Assembly: GCA_024663395.1 (NCBI GenBank)
Contig: JANFAH010000005.1
Location: forward strand, 248,001 to 312,000
Direction: 5' to 3'
From: Pisolithus tinctorius
Lineage: Eukaryota; Basidiomycota; Agaricomycetes; Boletales; Pisolithaceae
DNA: 64,000 bases
Shown here: positions 49,861 to 60,824 of the stretch, piece after piece
Numbering within the stretch: position 1 is the stretch's first letter
How the letters are laid out: every line of letters starts with the position of its first letter
The notes under the pieces: generated by a model
The model's database searches: none
What the model was told of the DNA's origin: nothing
Seen by the model: the letters and a program-made list of their open reading frames with translations, nothing else
Made by a program: the position numbers and the translations under genes

Positions 49861-49995
49861 GGATGGGCCCTTCAGTAATATCTTTTATATCACCATAAAA
49901 CAAGGATGGGTCCATCTAGTAAGATCCACCCCTGTCACAACATAAGATGGGCCCAACACCAATAGCACTTATAGTGTCACAACATATTGATTGGA
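49861..49995. repeat. Right-hand remainder of the minisatellite
   Basis: The same units as 35210-36492 (gatgggcccttcagtaatatc, cctgtcacaacataagatgg) continue for about three copies, showing that element A landed inside the array. Confidence 0.85.
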
Positions 49996-50329
49996 TCACA
50001 GTAAAATATTGAGGCAAGCATCCCAACATGCCATAATTTTCCAACAAGCTGCAAGTGGCTTGCCCACTATACAACTCCAACCTCATCCACCCCAAGCATG
50101 AATACTATGCAAGACATGTCTAAAACTCCCCACAGATGGTGAATGGAACTAACAGACTGCATTGCCATCATACATGAAAGCCAGATTTCAAGAGGAGGTA
50201 TTCAGCAGACCTCACACCCTTCCAGATATATCAATTCCAGTTCCAGTGTTATGTGAAGCAGATTGCATATTGTCAGTAATCTCACAGGCCTATTGTCACA
50301 CAAGTAAGTCCATCATAATGGTGTGATGG
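49996..50329. other. CpG-depleted sequence with no recognised feature
   Basis: Decayed DNA between the minisatellite remainder and the dioxygenase pseudogene. It may include lost upstream exons of that gene, but I cannot read them. Confidence 0.3.
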
Positions 50330-51360
50330 AAGTTTTCATCTTTCTGCAGTCAACATTGGGAAAAATTGGGGTGGAAAAACCTGCAATGCAGAAGCTGCTG
50401 AGAGATACACAGAAGTGACTGAGCCATCCATTCTGGTGACCAACTCAAACACCATCTGTGTATGGTATTTGCCAGATGCTCTCAGCCCAAAAAGAAGGGT
50501 AAGGAAATGCAGAATCTCATATTCTACTGACTTAATGGAATGGCAGGCCAACATATGGAACCACCTTCATCTTCTGAGGGAACCACTGTGGGAGAGCATA
50601 AAGGCTTCCCCACAGGCATGGCAGACTGACAAGTCATATTTCTGTGATGATGCTGAGTTGAAAGGCACCATCAACCTGTCACCCACATGGTTTCAACAGG
50701 GTCATGGGGTGGGTGATCATTTCTCACCTTGTGAATAAAGTGCTCATCCATCTTGAAGCCCCAAAATGGCTTCCTGGAAGCCTCACAGCTGCCGAAATCC
50801 AGGATGGAAAACACTTCTACAAGGGAATGGGTTGACCAAATGTCTGACACCAATGCCCTGTTATCTGTGATCCTGCATGTTGTCCATCTGCAAATGTATG
50901 CAGATGGCAGGGGAGTGTTGATCTGCCTTGGTGAACAGGCAGAACAGCAGGTGGATTTGGATATGAGCTCCATACTGTCAATATGGAGCTCCACATATAG
51001 CAGCATGTCTGTGATGGTCAATTGGGCAACTTGTCACCACAGGGATATCAATGGACAGGATCCATAGTATGACATGCTGGTAACTGTGGGCGACTACCTG
51101 CCCTTGGACTTTGTCATTCCAATGTTGAATCTGCAGCTGCACTACAACCCAGGGACAATCATTGCATTTTCAGGTTCAGCATTGGAGCATGGGGTGGGAG
51201 CTGTAGATGGGTGACAGAGCATGCCTGGCATACTACATGCATGCCAATGTACATCAGTTGGTGCATGTTCCCATGTGTCAATCACTGCAGATGGATGACC
51301 TACTACCTAGACCAGTTGCAACTGGAGAACTGTTGATTTGAAGCTGCAAATTTAATGTAA
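50330..51360 (+). pseudogene. TET/JBP-like 2-oxoglutarate/Fe(II) dioxygenase, decayed
   Basis: The plus strand preserves the layout I recall for fungal TET/JBP-family proteins, enzymes that oxidise 5-methylcytosine. An upstream part reads VWYLPDALSPKRR, joined across an intact-looking intron (50499-50546, GTAAGG..GGCAG) to ANIWNHLHLLREPLWESIKA and ELKGTINLSPTWFQQGH. The catalytic part carries VDQMSDTNALLSVILHVVH, MVNWATCHHRDINGQD with the iron-binding H-x-D (HRD), GDYLPLDFVIPMLNLQLHYN, PGTIIAFSGSALEHGVG with the distal His, and GDRACLAYYMHANVHQLVHV with the Arg that would bind 2-oxoglutarate. A stop at 51066 and a frameshift near 51209 kill it. Family assignment rests on motif order and memory, not a search. 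Confidence 0.7.
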
Positions 51361-51860
51361 GATATAGTAGGTGATGTGGATCTTGTATTTTATTAGGATA
51401 TGCTGGCTCTCAAACTTTGGATTGGCAGTGTTGCCAAGATTTGCAATGGGTGAGTGCTTAGACATCATAGATTGGGCAGGTACTCAGAGCTGAAGGGTGT
51501 GCATCATAAACTGCAACAAAAGTAAAACTACTCAGGCCATCATGCAGATGGGCAGATTGTCAGACATCACACAGGTGGGCAGGGGTTCAGACATCATGCA
51601 AATGGGCAGATCTCATAAATTATCAACATTTGCATCAGACATCTTATGGATGGGCAGGTGCTTAGACATCATAGATGGATGGATACTCAGAGCTAAAGGG
51701 TGTGTATCAGAAACCAAACAAAACCAAAACTGCACATACTATCATGCAGATGGGTGGGGGTTCAGACATCATGCAAATGGGCAGTATCTCATAAATGATC
51801 AACATTCACAGCAATGTATATACAACCAACTCCACAGTCAAAAACATGTAAACTATTGAA
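51361..51860. repeat. Imperfect tandem repeats in decayed DNA
   Basis: Units of roughly 25-45 bases built around cagacatcatgcaaatgggc recur about eight times between 51470 and 51810. CpG is nearly absent. Distinct from the GGGCCC minisatellite. Confidence 0.6.
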
Positions 51861-52952
51861 GTGGCATGCCCACAACCTGCACAATGCCCACCACCTAGTG
51901 TAGAAATGGTCAATTTGTCAACCCTGACTGTTGACAACATTCACATATTTCCAAATATTTTTGATGCAGTAGTTTACCTGCTCCTTGATATGGCCATTGA
52001 GACAGTCTGCGATTGGCACCTCAGGCAATGGCCATCAGCCCTGGGCCATTATCAACTATTTGCAGTAATGAGAATAAGTGGCATACCTTAAAAAAATCCC
52101 AGGCCACAGAAAACAATCCCTTGCCTTGCAATCTTTGGGAATCCACTGCATATTCCTTGGAACAATATAGCCACCAAAGGAATGCAAAGCCAGAATTGGG
52201 ATCAGCTGCATGTGGGGTCCAGTGTGGGATGATGGCACTGATATTGTTGATTATGCAAAATGCACTAAGGGGAATTAGCTGCATTTGATCATGGAAGCTA
52301 ACCTCATCATCTTGGTGTCTGAGGTACACATGGTAGCACACTGGGAGGGGTGGAGTATAACTGGCATGTGACACCATCACCAGAATCAAGCTATTAAGCT
52401 GATTCTGAAGGAATTATGTATCAGTCCCACATTGTGAAAAATTGATGTAAAACCTACCAAGTCCATTGCTAGGTTTGCAAACCAATGTGGGGGCCATCCC
52501 AATGATATTGGCAGTCTGCTTTCAGATGTACAGAGGCCACCTTGATCTGGCATGCCAAGTAGAAGATACCCATCTCTACCACAGACTGGTGAGATGGGTG
52601 TGATTGGCTGGTGATGAATGGCTCAGGACAATTTTCAAAGGTGGAACGCAGATAATGAACGACTTCCATCAAATGGAGCATATTGATGAGTCGAAGGCCC
52701 TGAGACACTGCACCATACTGGTCCCTTGCAGCTGTGCCCAATTCTCTTGCAATGGCATTCGCAGCACACACAAGGTGCCTATCAAGGGTGGGATTGAATG
52801 GCGTGTCGCTGGGAGTGGTGTTTCCATGGTAGCAAGATACTGCAGCATGTAAGGCACACAGGACTAAAATTATCAACATCAATGGTGTATCAGATTAAGC
52901 TCATGCCCATACCCTGATCACAATGTGGAACAGGTGCCAATCCCCATTGTTC
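51861..52952. other. CpG-depleted decayed DNA left of element C
   Basis: Broken ORFs on both strands, the longest a 137-codon minus ORF (52469-52882) with a hydrophobic start and HLMEVVHYLRSTFENCPEP. I do not recognise it. A few CpGs reappear near 52650-52810. Before element C inserted, this DNA was continuous with 60595 onward. Confidence 0.4.
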
Positions 52953-52957
52953 CATTT

Positions 52958-53485
52958 TGTCAAGTACGAGGATTGTCCAGGTTGAGACCGGACCGGAGAC
53001 CGAAGCGGGCGCGAGGCCGAGGGGTTGGGGTCAGGGGTGAAGTCGAGGATGCAGATGTTTGGACTGTTTGGACTTAGCGACTGAGGATACAGCGCTATTC
53101 CCTTGCGTGGGTCTCAGTCCGAGTCTGAGGCCGAAGCGGGGTTATCAGGGTTAACTTAGTTGATTTCAGACTAAGGAGTACAGGCCGAGTAACTACGAGT
53201 TTATATACCAGAAGTAACTATAGTACAGAGACCGGTAATGCTGGTCTCGCAAAGATTGCTAAGACGATTGGTAAGGCAAGTATTAGTAATGCATGACTAA
53301 GGTAACGGAGACTGGGACAGGTAGACCGGGGACAGGACCGGGGACAGGACTTAACCGAAATGACAGACACTGCAAAGCAGTGTCTACCGCGCTAGACCTA
53401 CTGGAGGATATGGGATTGGCGAGGCCGAGGCGGACTGAGTGAGTGCGAGGCCGAGTCCGGCCGGGGTCGAGGCACGACTATGACA
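52958..53485 (-). repeat. 3' LTR of element C
   Basis: 528 bp, tgtcaagtacgaggattgtc to gcacgactatgaca. Compared with the other LTR it has at least seven TpG/CpA sites where the partner has CpG, plus several one-base indels. Confidence 0.93.
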
Positions 53486-53508
53486 GTATCCCCCTCTTAG
53501 GGGTCGAA
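53486..53508 (-). promoter_or_regulatory. Polypurine tract of element C
   Basis: On the minus strand ctaagagggggatac immediately precedes the 3' LTR, matching element A's ctaaggggaggggcac. Confidence 0.75.
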
Positions 53509-53622
53509 CCCATGAGACCCCTGCGAGAGTGGTAGGCTGAGTCCGAAAATCGGCTGAGTTCGAAAAAATGATACTTGTGGCTCGCTAAGCCCCTTGCGTC
53601 TTTCTTTCTCATCCTAACCATC

Positions 53623-54604
53623 ATGCCCGAATCGAGGCCGATCACCGCGACAGACAAGAACGATGAAGGCCGGGTCATTGTCGACTGGACCCAGGTGTCA
53701 GACGATGCCATTCGATATGACACCGACGACGAGGAGGAAGTGATGAAGGCCAAGTCGAAGGAAAGGAAGAGGCGAAAGGTGGCAGAGCAAGCCTGGCGGG
53801 AAGAGCAGGCGCGACTGGAGGCGAGAGAGTGGAGAGGGAGTGGATTGAGGCCGAGAGGGCTGATAGGGAGAAGGCCGAGGCCGAGAAGGCAGCACGGGAG
53901 GCCGAGGAGAGGAGAGTACGCGAAGAGGAGGAGAGGCGGGAGGCCGAGTGCAAGTGCCAGGCCGAGGCCGGAAAGAGTGATGAGGCCGGCGCTGGGGGCG
54001 CTAGTGGTGAGCCCACGGGCGAAGTTAAGAGGGTGGTAATGGACCCTGGGTGAGTATTTTTCTACTACCCGCGCTCTTTTCATCTAACAACCTCTAGCTG
54101 TACCCGTTGCACTCGGGTGCAGGTCGTCTGCGAGTTCCTCATAGACGGCAATAAGAAAAGGGTTGCCTGCGTGCGCTGCAACCAATCAAAGGCAAGTGCC
54201 GTGGCCGGGAGACGGGAAGGATGCTGAGGCCGGTCCCAAGGCCGCTCTCAAAGCCAACAAGGGGAAGAAGAGGAAGGCGGACGACGAAACACCTGAGCCC
54301 GGGCCTAGCAAGAAGAAGGCGAAGGCGTTGAGAAGCCGCTGGAGGTGCTGGACGTCGATGAAGAACGAGGCCGGTGGGAGCAGACCGAGGGGCCCGGTGC
54401 GACAGCATTCTCGGGCTTGAAGACAAGCTCGCGCGCTTGATCGACGTCGCGGGACTTATCGCGAATAACCTGGCGGGTCTCTTCGCAGCCCATGAGACCG
54501 TGGCCGAGAACTCTGGTAGGATCGCCGACGCGCTTGAGGCGATGCTCGACGAGTCCTACGGCTTCGGGATGGCCTGTGTCGCCCTCGGACTCGGGCTCGT
54601 CTGA
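53623..54604 (+). pseudogene. Antisense accessory gene of element C (coiled coil plus six-Cys cluster)
   Basis: Runs opposite to gag-pol, next to the 3' LTR. Start MPESRPITATDKNDEGRVIV then DWTQVSDDAIRYDTDDEEE, paralleling element A's gene. A coiled coil follows (KSKERKRRKVAEQAWREEQA, then EREWIEAERADREKAEAEKA, with one frameshift near 53825). Intron 54050-54097 (GTGAGT..TCTAG, phase 2) sits just before the Cys cluster CTRCTRVQVVCEFLIDGNKK, RVACVRCNQSK, then KCRWPGDGK after a one-base shift. A Lys-rich stretch (KANKGKKRKADDE) and a helical C-terminus (LARLIDVAGLIANNLAGLFA) complete it. Expected location is the nucleus from the basic stretch. The Cys spacing suggests zinc binding. I know of no assigned function; antisense transcription is inferred from the intron. 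Confidence 0.75.
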
Positions 54605-54945
54605 GCTCACTCCGAAGAGCTGCGCGAGGAGGCCGACTGGTCGAGGGCCCATGGCGAGGAAGAGGGAGGAGTCCAGGGGAAGGTACGAAGGGGAGGACAA
54701 GACCATGGCCGAGGCCCGAGTAGCTTGTAGCGCAGGCCTTGTAGTACCTTCCTCTGCGAAGGACATGTGTCCGCGTGTTCTATAGTAAGTAAGAGAAGAC
54801 AAGAAAGAGAAAACAAAGTAAGTAAGAGATCAGAAAACTAGATACCGATAGAAGACAGAACAGAAACTGAGGCCGGTTGAGACCGGTCCTCATTGGTATG
54901 GGCCGGGTTTAGCGGGATAGCGGGAGATGGAACTCTTGTACGAGT

Positions 54946-57900
54946 TCAGAGGCAGTTGTCTAGCTCATGTAGGCGAGTACCCAAGTAGTTTCTTTCATCG
55001 GTCCCTTCGTAGCCGGTCCACCGGACTAAGTACTGAAGCCAACACCGGCGACGCCGGTCGACCTTAGAGTCGAGGATTTCTGCTACCTCGAACTCTAGAT
55101 CACCATCGACTTCGACTGGTGGAGGTGGTGGTTGAGTCCGGTTCGGGATGGTGTTAGGGACGGCCGGCTCGAGTTGGGAAACATGGAAGACCGGGTGCAC
55201 TGCGCGCATTGAGTCCGGCAGGCGCAGTGTGAAAGAGTGGGTACCGGCCTGAGCTATGACCGGATACGGTCCAAGGTTCTTTCTCGAGAGCTTCTTGGAA
55301 GGCCGAGTAGACCGGAAGTATTTGGCTTTGACATATACCTGGTCACCGACCTTGAAGTCCGGAGCCGGCATGCGTTTAGCATCGGCCGGTCCTTGGTAGC
55401 GCTGCTGTGCTAGGGTCATTTCTTCCCGTAGGTATTGGTGCAGTGAGTCTAGGTCAACTGCATAGTCACGAGCCCGAGGCGGAAGGTAAGAGTCGCGCTC
55501 CGGGTACTACTGAGATGTTGGGATGGTAGCCCTTATTAGCGAAGAAAGGGTGAAACACCGGTAGTAGCGCTAGGGGCGATTGTTGTAGGCGAACTCGGCC
55601 AGAAGGTAGTAGTCGGCCCAATTGTCCTGCTGGTAGTTGCAGTACACTCGGAGGTATTGTTCGAGAGGTCTGGTTAGGTCCTCTCGGTCTGGCCATCACC
55701 TTCGGGGTGGTAGCCCGAGGTGAAAGTGTAAGCGCATGTCTAAGGCCTTACCGAGTGACCGGAAGAAGTGAGAGACGAACTCCGAGCCTCGGTCTGAGGT
55801 TACATGGGCCGGTACTCCGTGCTTCGAAAAGACATGGAGTAGGAATAGTTGGCGAGTTCTGGGGCTGTTATAGTGTCGTGGGTGGGGATGAATATGGCCT
55901 GCTTGGAAAGCCGGTCAACTACAACGAGGATGGCCGTGAAGCCGGTTGAGGCCGGAAGCTGCTCGATGAAATCCATAGAGATGGAGTTCCACGGCTTCTC
56001 CGGCACCGGGAAGTTGCTTGAGGAGGCCGTAAGGCCGATGGCGGGGAACCTTAGCCCGAGCGCAGGCCGTGCAAGACCGGACATAGTCCTTGACGAAGGT
56101 CCTGAGGCCGGGCCAGGTGTACTCACGCCGAATGAGTTCTAGGGTTCGGTTTTGGCCGAAGTGGCCGGACAGAGGGTGGTCATGCTTGAGGCGCAAGACC
56201 CTAAGGCGGAGGTCATTTGAGTCCGGCACGTAGATCCTTCCATCAAGACGAAGGAAGCCGGTGTCATCTACTGACCACCGGGGATCAGACATGTCGGACA
56301 GGCGGATTTGTGAGACCGGGTCGTCCGGCAGTGCGGTCAGGATATCATTATGAAGTTTCTCTACATCCATCAGTGCGACTGCTCGTAAGACCGGGTACTC
56401 GAGGTATGTGGCGCGAAGGGAGACCGCTAGTTGCTCTTGGGTGAAGACCGGTCTCAGGTTTGCGGGTTCACTCGGGCATAGCCGCTATCCCCCTCTTTGG
56501 GGTAGACGTCCCATCGTCTAGTTAGGGCGTCGGGCTTAGCCCCGAGCTTACCGGGCCTGAATCTGATGATCATATTGAACTGAGACAGGAACTTCTGACC
56601 AGCGAGCTTGGCGGCGGGTGAGTACTTTAGAGGTAGAGAAGTACTCGAGGATTCTTGTGGTCGGTAACAACGTCGACCGGTGAGGCCGAGCCCTCAAGGT
56701 AGTGGCGCCAGGTCCGGAATGCTTCGAAATATAGCAAGCAATTCCTTAGTCGTGGGTATCATAATTCAATTCCGGGGCCGTCAGAGTCCGGGAGTAGAAT
56801 GCGACCGGATGAATCTGGCCGTCGCCGCAGGTAATAGACAGGATGCCGGCGATGGCATAGTCCGATGCATCGGTCTCGACGGTGATAGGGACCCCGGGGA
56901 TGAAATGAGTTAAGACCGGCGCAGGTAGTGAAGGCGGCCTTGAGGTTATTGAATGACCGGCGGCACTCCTCGGAGAAGTTCCAAGGAGCCCCCTTGCGGG
57001 TAAGCCGAGTCAGCGGTACGACGATGTCCGAGTAATTAAAGATAAACCGGCGGTAGAAGTTGGCGAAGCCGAGGAAAGACTGAATGTCCTTGACCTTGCG
57101 AGGCTCAGGCCAATCGCAGATGGTCTGGACCTTTTCCTTGGACATCGTGAGGCCGGCAGGGGAGAGGTGGAATCCGAGGTATTCGACCGAGTCCGAGTGG
57201 AACTCGCATTTCTCCGGCTTCGCATAAAGGCCGTGAAGCCGAAGCCGGCGGAGGACTTCTCGGACATGCTGCTTGTGAGACTCCTTATCTCCGGAGTAGA
57301 TCAAGATGTCATCTAAGGTAGACGACCACACAGACATCCTAACATATCCGCGAAGATAGTGTTGACGAAGCGCTGGAAGGCGGCCGGGGCATTGGTGAGG
57401 CCGAAAGGGCATCACTAACCACTCGTAGGATCCATACCGAGTCCGGAATGCGGTCTTCCATTCATCGCCCGGGGCAATCCGGACGAGATGGTAGGCATGC
57501 CGAAGATCAATCTTAGTGTAGATCTTGGCTCGGCTTGGTGAATCCTAAGAGGTCGGAGATGAGCGGTAGTGGGTATCGGTCCTTCTTAGTGATTTTGTTG
57601 AGGCCGCGGAAAGTCTACACAGAGCCGGAGGGAGCCGTCCTTCTTTTTGACAAAGAGGACCGGTGCAGCATAAGGGGAGGAAGTAGGCCGAATGAATCCG
57701 GTAGTGAGGTTTTCATCGATGAAAGTCCGGAGAGCTTGGAGCTCAACCGGGGACAGCGAGTAGATTGTGCCGAGAGGCGGGGTAGTTCCTTCTTCGAGCT
57801 CTATCTTTCAGGTCGTACTCCCGGTGTGGCGGGAGTGCCGAGGCCTTGGCCTTGCTGAATACATCAGCGAAGTCATGGTACTCTTCCGGTACATTGGGTA

Positions 57901-58570
57901 AGGCCGGAGGAGGGGAAGCCGAGGCCGATCGGGCTTGAGCTGAGTCCGAGGGGCGGAGCTGAAGTTGGAATTGGACGGACCCTTCTAGTTTGCAGGCGCG
58001 CACAAAAGCGGCTGCATTGATTAGGGAAACAGAGGGGCCTTCAGAGGGGTGCGAGCCGGGGAGTCGGAGACCGGTACAGATGGCGCGAGGCCGGGTTGGT
58101 CACTAGGACCGGAGTCAGGAAGGCCGGTGGAGACCGGGCTTACAGGGGGTGTCGACGGGGTTGGCATTCCTTGTGCAGGAGTCCGGAATGTTAGACTGCT
58201 CAGTACCCAATCAATCAACGGATTGTAGCGGGTGAGCCAGTCATGTCCGAGGAACTATCTTACACTCAGAATCCAACGGGGCTAAAACAGGGTTACCGGG
58301 GTGACATCGCCGGACGCGAAGCGGATAGTTGACATCTACTGCTTGGGTTATAGGTGAAGGTGGACGTTCCATCGAAAGCCGGAGTCGGATTGGTGAGACC
58401 GAGTAAGGGGTAAACGAGTGTTGATTAACAAACTGATTATCTATAAAACAATGGGTGGAACCGGAGTCCACTAAAGTACGAAGCCGAGGTATTTCTGGGT
58501 TTTCTAATGTGACATACGGGGTTAAAGAATTCGGACTGGAAAGAGCGGACGCGTTGAGACGAGCCTCCAA
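54946..58570 (-). pseudogene. pol of element C: protease, RT, RNase H, integrase, chromodomain (frameshifted)
   Basis: Protease active site is intact (LVDSGSTHCFID, codons 58460-58468). The RT catalytic motif is disrupted: an extra T inside the codons for YLDD shifts frame just before DDILIY (57308-57313). RT/RNase H sequence continues as EYLGFHLSPAGLTMSKEKVQ and FLGFANFYRRFIFNYSDIVV. The integrase zinc region [20 protein letters not shown] is at about 56062-56184. The C-terminal part carries the GPY-like segment (KNLGPYPVIAQAGTHSFTLR) and a chromodomain at about 54970-55100 (EFEVAEILDSKV, WLQYLVRWTGYEGTDERNYL). Insertion into chromatin marked by the chromodomain's ligand is family knowledge. 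At least five frameshifts make this copy inactive as sequenced. Confidence 0.92.
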
Positions 58571-58626
58571 GTTTGCACAACCGGAGTCAACGCAGCTCCC
58601 AGATTGTGCGGAGTCCTGGGAGCCTG

Positions 58627-60023
58627 CTACCTATTTTTTTGTCTCGGGGGTAGTACCCGAGCCCGAGGCCGGTGCGGCCTCGGTGGTGGCCGCAGCGCGA
58701 GCTTTGGCCTTTCCGGCTTCTTAGGGCATTTGTCAGCAAAGTGACCGGACCCTCCGCAGAACATGCAGAGGTTTCCGTCTAGGCGACGCTTGCGTTCCTC
58801 GGGGGTAAGCTTTCCATCTTTGCCGAGTTTGCTAGGCTCGGGCTTGGACGAATTGCTGTTATTACTATGTTGCCCGGCTTCGATGAAGCCGGCTTGGGGG
58901 AAGAACCGGAGTTGTATTGTTGTTGCCGGTCTTGGATTTGTCTTGACCGGTCTTGGCTGACTGTTGTTGCCGGAAGCCATCCGGACTTGTTGTTACAGAG
59001 TTGGACGAGCCTTGGTGCTTACTTCGCCCGCTGGACTTCTTCCTTGCGCTCCCAATAGCGCGCATCTATCTCCTGGGCGAGGTGGCGGAGCTCGTGAAGT
59101 GTCCGGGGTTTGCCAACCCGACAGACCTCATCCTTGATTCGGTCTGGGAGGCCGGAATAGAAATGGATGGCGCAGCGCACCGTCACCGTAGCCTCGGACT
59201 TGCGAGGCAAGCCGATTGAAGTCAACTACGTATTTATTGATGCGCTGACTTTCCTTCATGTGCAAGTGGTCGAGTTGGCTCTTCGGCGTCAGCAACCGGG
59301 TCGTGGGGGCCGAAGGTGGTTTGTAGCTCCTAGGACGAACTCCCTCCAGGAGTCCATCCAGAGAGGCCGGTCATCGGGGTCGTCGAGCCCGAGTAAGTCC
59401 GGCTCGAACCACTCTAAGAGCCATACCCCTTGAGGTACGACTGGGCGAAGATGACCTTGGCGCGGTCGGTCCTGAAAGCCCGGGGACGGTCTTGGAAGTT
59501 AAGTTCGCACTGGATGAAGAAGCGCGAAGCTTTTCTTTGGGTCGGTGCCGTCAAAGGTGTCGGGCTCGCGTAACTTGGTCCTGCTTGAGGACTCAGGACT
59601 AGTACGGGTGTTGCGAGCCAACAGCTTGATGGCCTTTGCGAGACTATCGAAGACCGCGACCGCGGGTTCGGTGTCCGGGTCTGGGAAGTCCGGATCGTCT
59701 TCCGGATCATTATCATTCCGGATTATCATCACCGGGACCATTATCACCGGGGTCATCATCGTCTGGGTGGTTAGTCATCATCGTCGCCCGGCCCATCATC
59801 GCCGGGGTCACCCTCGGGGATGGGAGCAGTGGGACGACGTGGGAGTGGGGGTATTGGATGTGCGGGCTGAGAAGCCCCTGAAGGGCTGACGGGATCCTGG
59901 GGAGCGCCTAGTGGTGCCCAAAGCAGCTAGTGCTGTTTCGCGGCGAGCCCCACTGGCTGAAGCGGAGTCGGGATTAGTGGCAGAGCGGCCACGGGGAGGT
60001 TGGAAGCGAGTCTTGGTTGCCAT
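58627..60023 (-). pseudogene. gag of element C (frameshifted)
   Basis: Start MATKTRFQPPRGRSATNPDS at 60023, just inside the 5' LTR. Capsid-like sequence (FIQCELNFQDRPRAFRTDRA, KVIFAQSYLKG) matches element A's gag. The CCHC knuckle is CMFCGGSGHFADKC (58726-58767). Frameshifts break it near 59810, 59500 and 59200. No frame linking gag to protease was resolved. Confidence 0.9.
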
Positions 60024-60060
60024 GATGTTTAGACCCACACAAGTGGCGAGTCTGAAATAC

Positions 60061-60589
60061 TGTCAAGTACGGGATTGTCCGGGTTGAGACCGGACCGGAG
60101 ACCGAAGCGGGCTGCGAGGCCGAGGGGTCGGGGTCAGGGGTGAAGTCGAGGTATGCAGATGTTTGGACTGTTTGGACTTAGCGACTGAGGATACAGCGCT
60201 ATTCCCTTGCGTGGGTCTCAGTCCGAGTCCGAGGCCGAGACGGGGTTATCAGAGGTAACTTAGTTGATTTCAGACTGAGTCTACAGGCCGAGTAATCTAC
60301 GAGTTTATATACTAGAAGTAACTATAGTACGGAGACCGGTAATGCCGGTCTCGCAAGGATTGCTAAGAGGATTGGTAAGACAGGATTAGTACGTATGACT
60401 AAGGTAACGGAGACCGGGACAGAGTGGACCGGGGACAGGACCGGGTGAAGGACTTAACCGAAATGACAGACACTGCAAAGCAGTGTCTACCGCGCTAGAC
60501 CAACTGGAGATACGGGATGGTCGAGGCCGAGGCCGGACTGAGTGAGCGCGAGGCCGAGTCCGGCCGGGGGTCGAGGCACGACTATGACA
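60061..60589 (-). repeat. 5' LTR of element C
   Basis: 529 bp, tgtcaagtacgggattgtcc to gcacgactatgaca. It retains CpG where the left LTR has TpG or CpA. Confidence 0.93.
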
Positions 60590-60594
60590 CATTT

Positions 60595-60824
60595 GAAGAG
60601 ATTGCTGTTCGGATGGAAGTTCACCTACTGAATGCACCAAATAAATGCTCACTGTTGCACATTTCTTCAAAAAGATCCCTCATCTCTGATCATTCAGGCA
60701 TGCCAAAAGTCAAATGGTTTGTGCCATTGTCCTCATCCACTGCCAAGTCAAAAGATTTGATGGGTACATTTGAAATGAGTGGGGGAGGCATTGGTTCCTT
60801 CATATCCTGCAATTGAGCAAGTGG
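60595..60824. other. CpG-poor DNA right of element C
   Basis: Continuation of the pre-insertion sequence. A plus frame stays open from about 60610 to 60816 (VHLLNAPNKCSLLHISSKRS), unrecognised. Confidence 0.35.

Larger units (their letters stand above)
52958..60589 (-). mobile_element. Ty3/gypsy chromovirus C, CpG-rich and relatively young
   Basis: 7,632 bp with LTRs of 528 and 529 bp (about 95% alike by eye) and a perfect 5-bp duplication CATTT (52953-52957 and 60590-60594). On the minus strand the order is 5' LTR, gag (start 60023), protease, RT, RNase H, integrase, chromodomain, polypurine tract and 3' LTR. A chromodomain after integrase places it among chromoviruses. Unlike the DNA around it, CpG is abundant, so it arrived after the surroundings had decayed. 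Many one-base frameshifts break the ORFs. An extra gene lies on the opposite strand near the 3' LTR. Confidence 0.95.
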
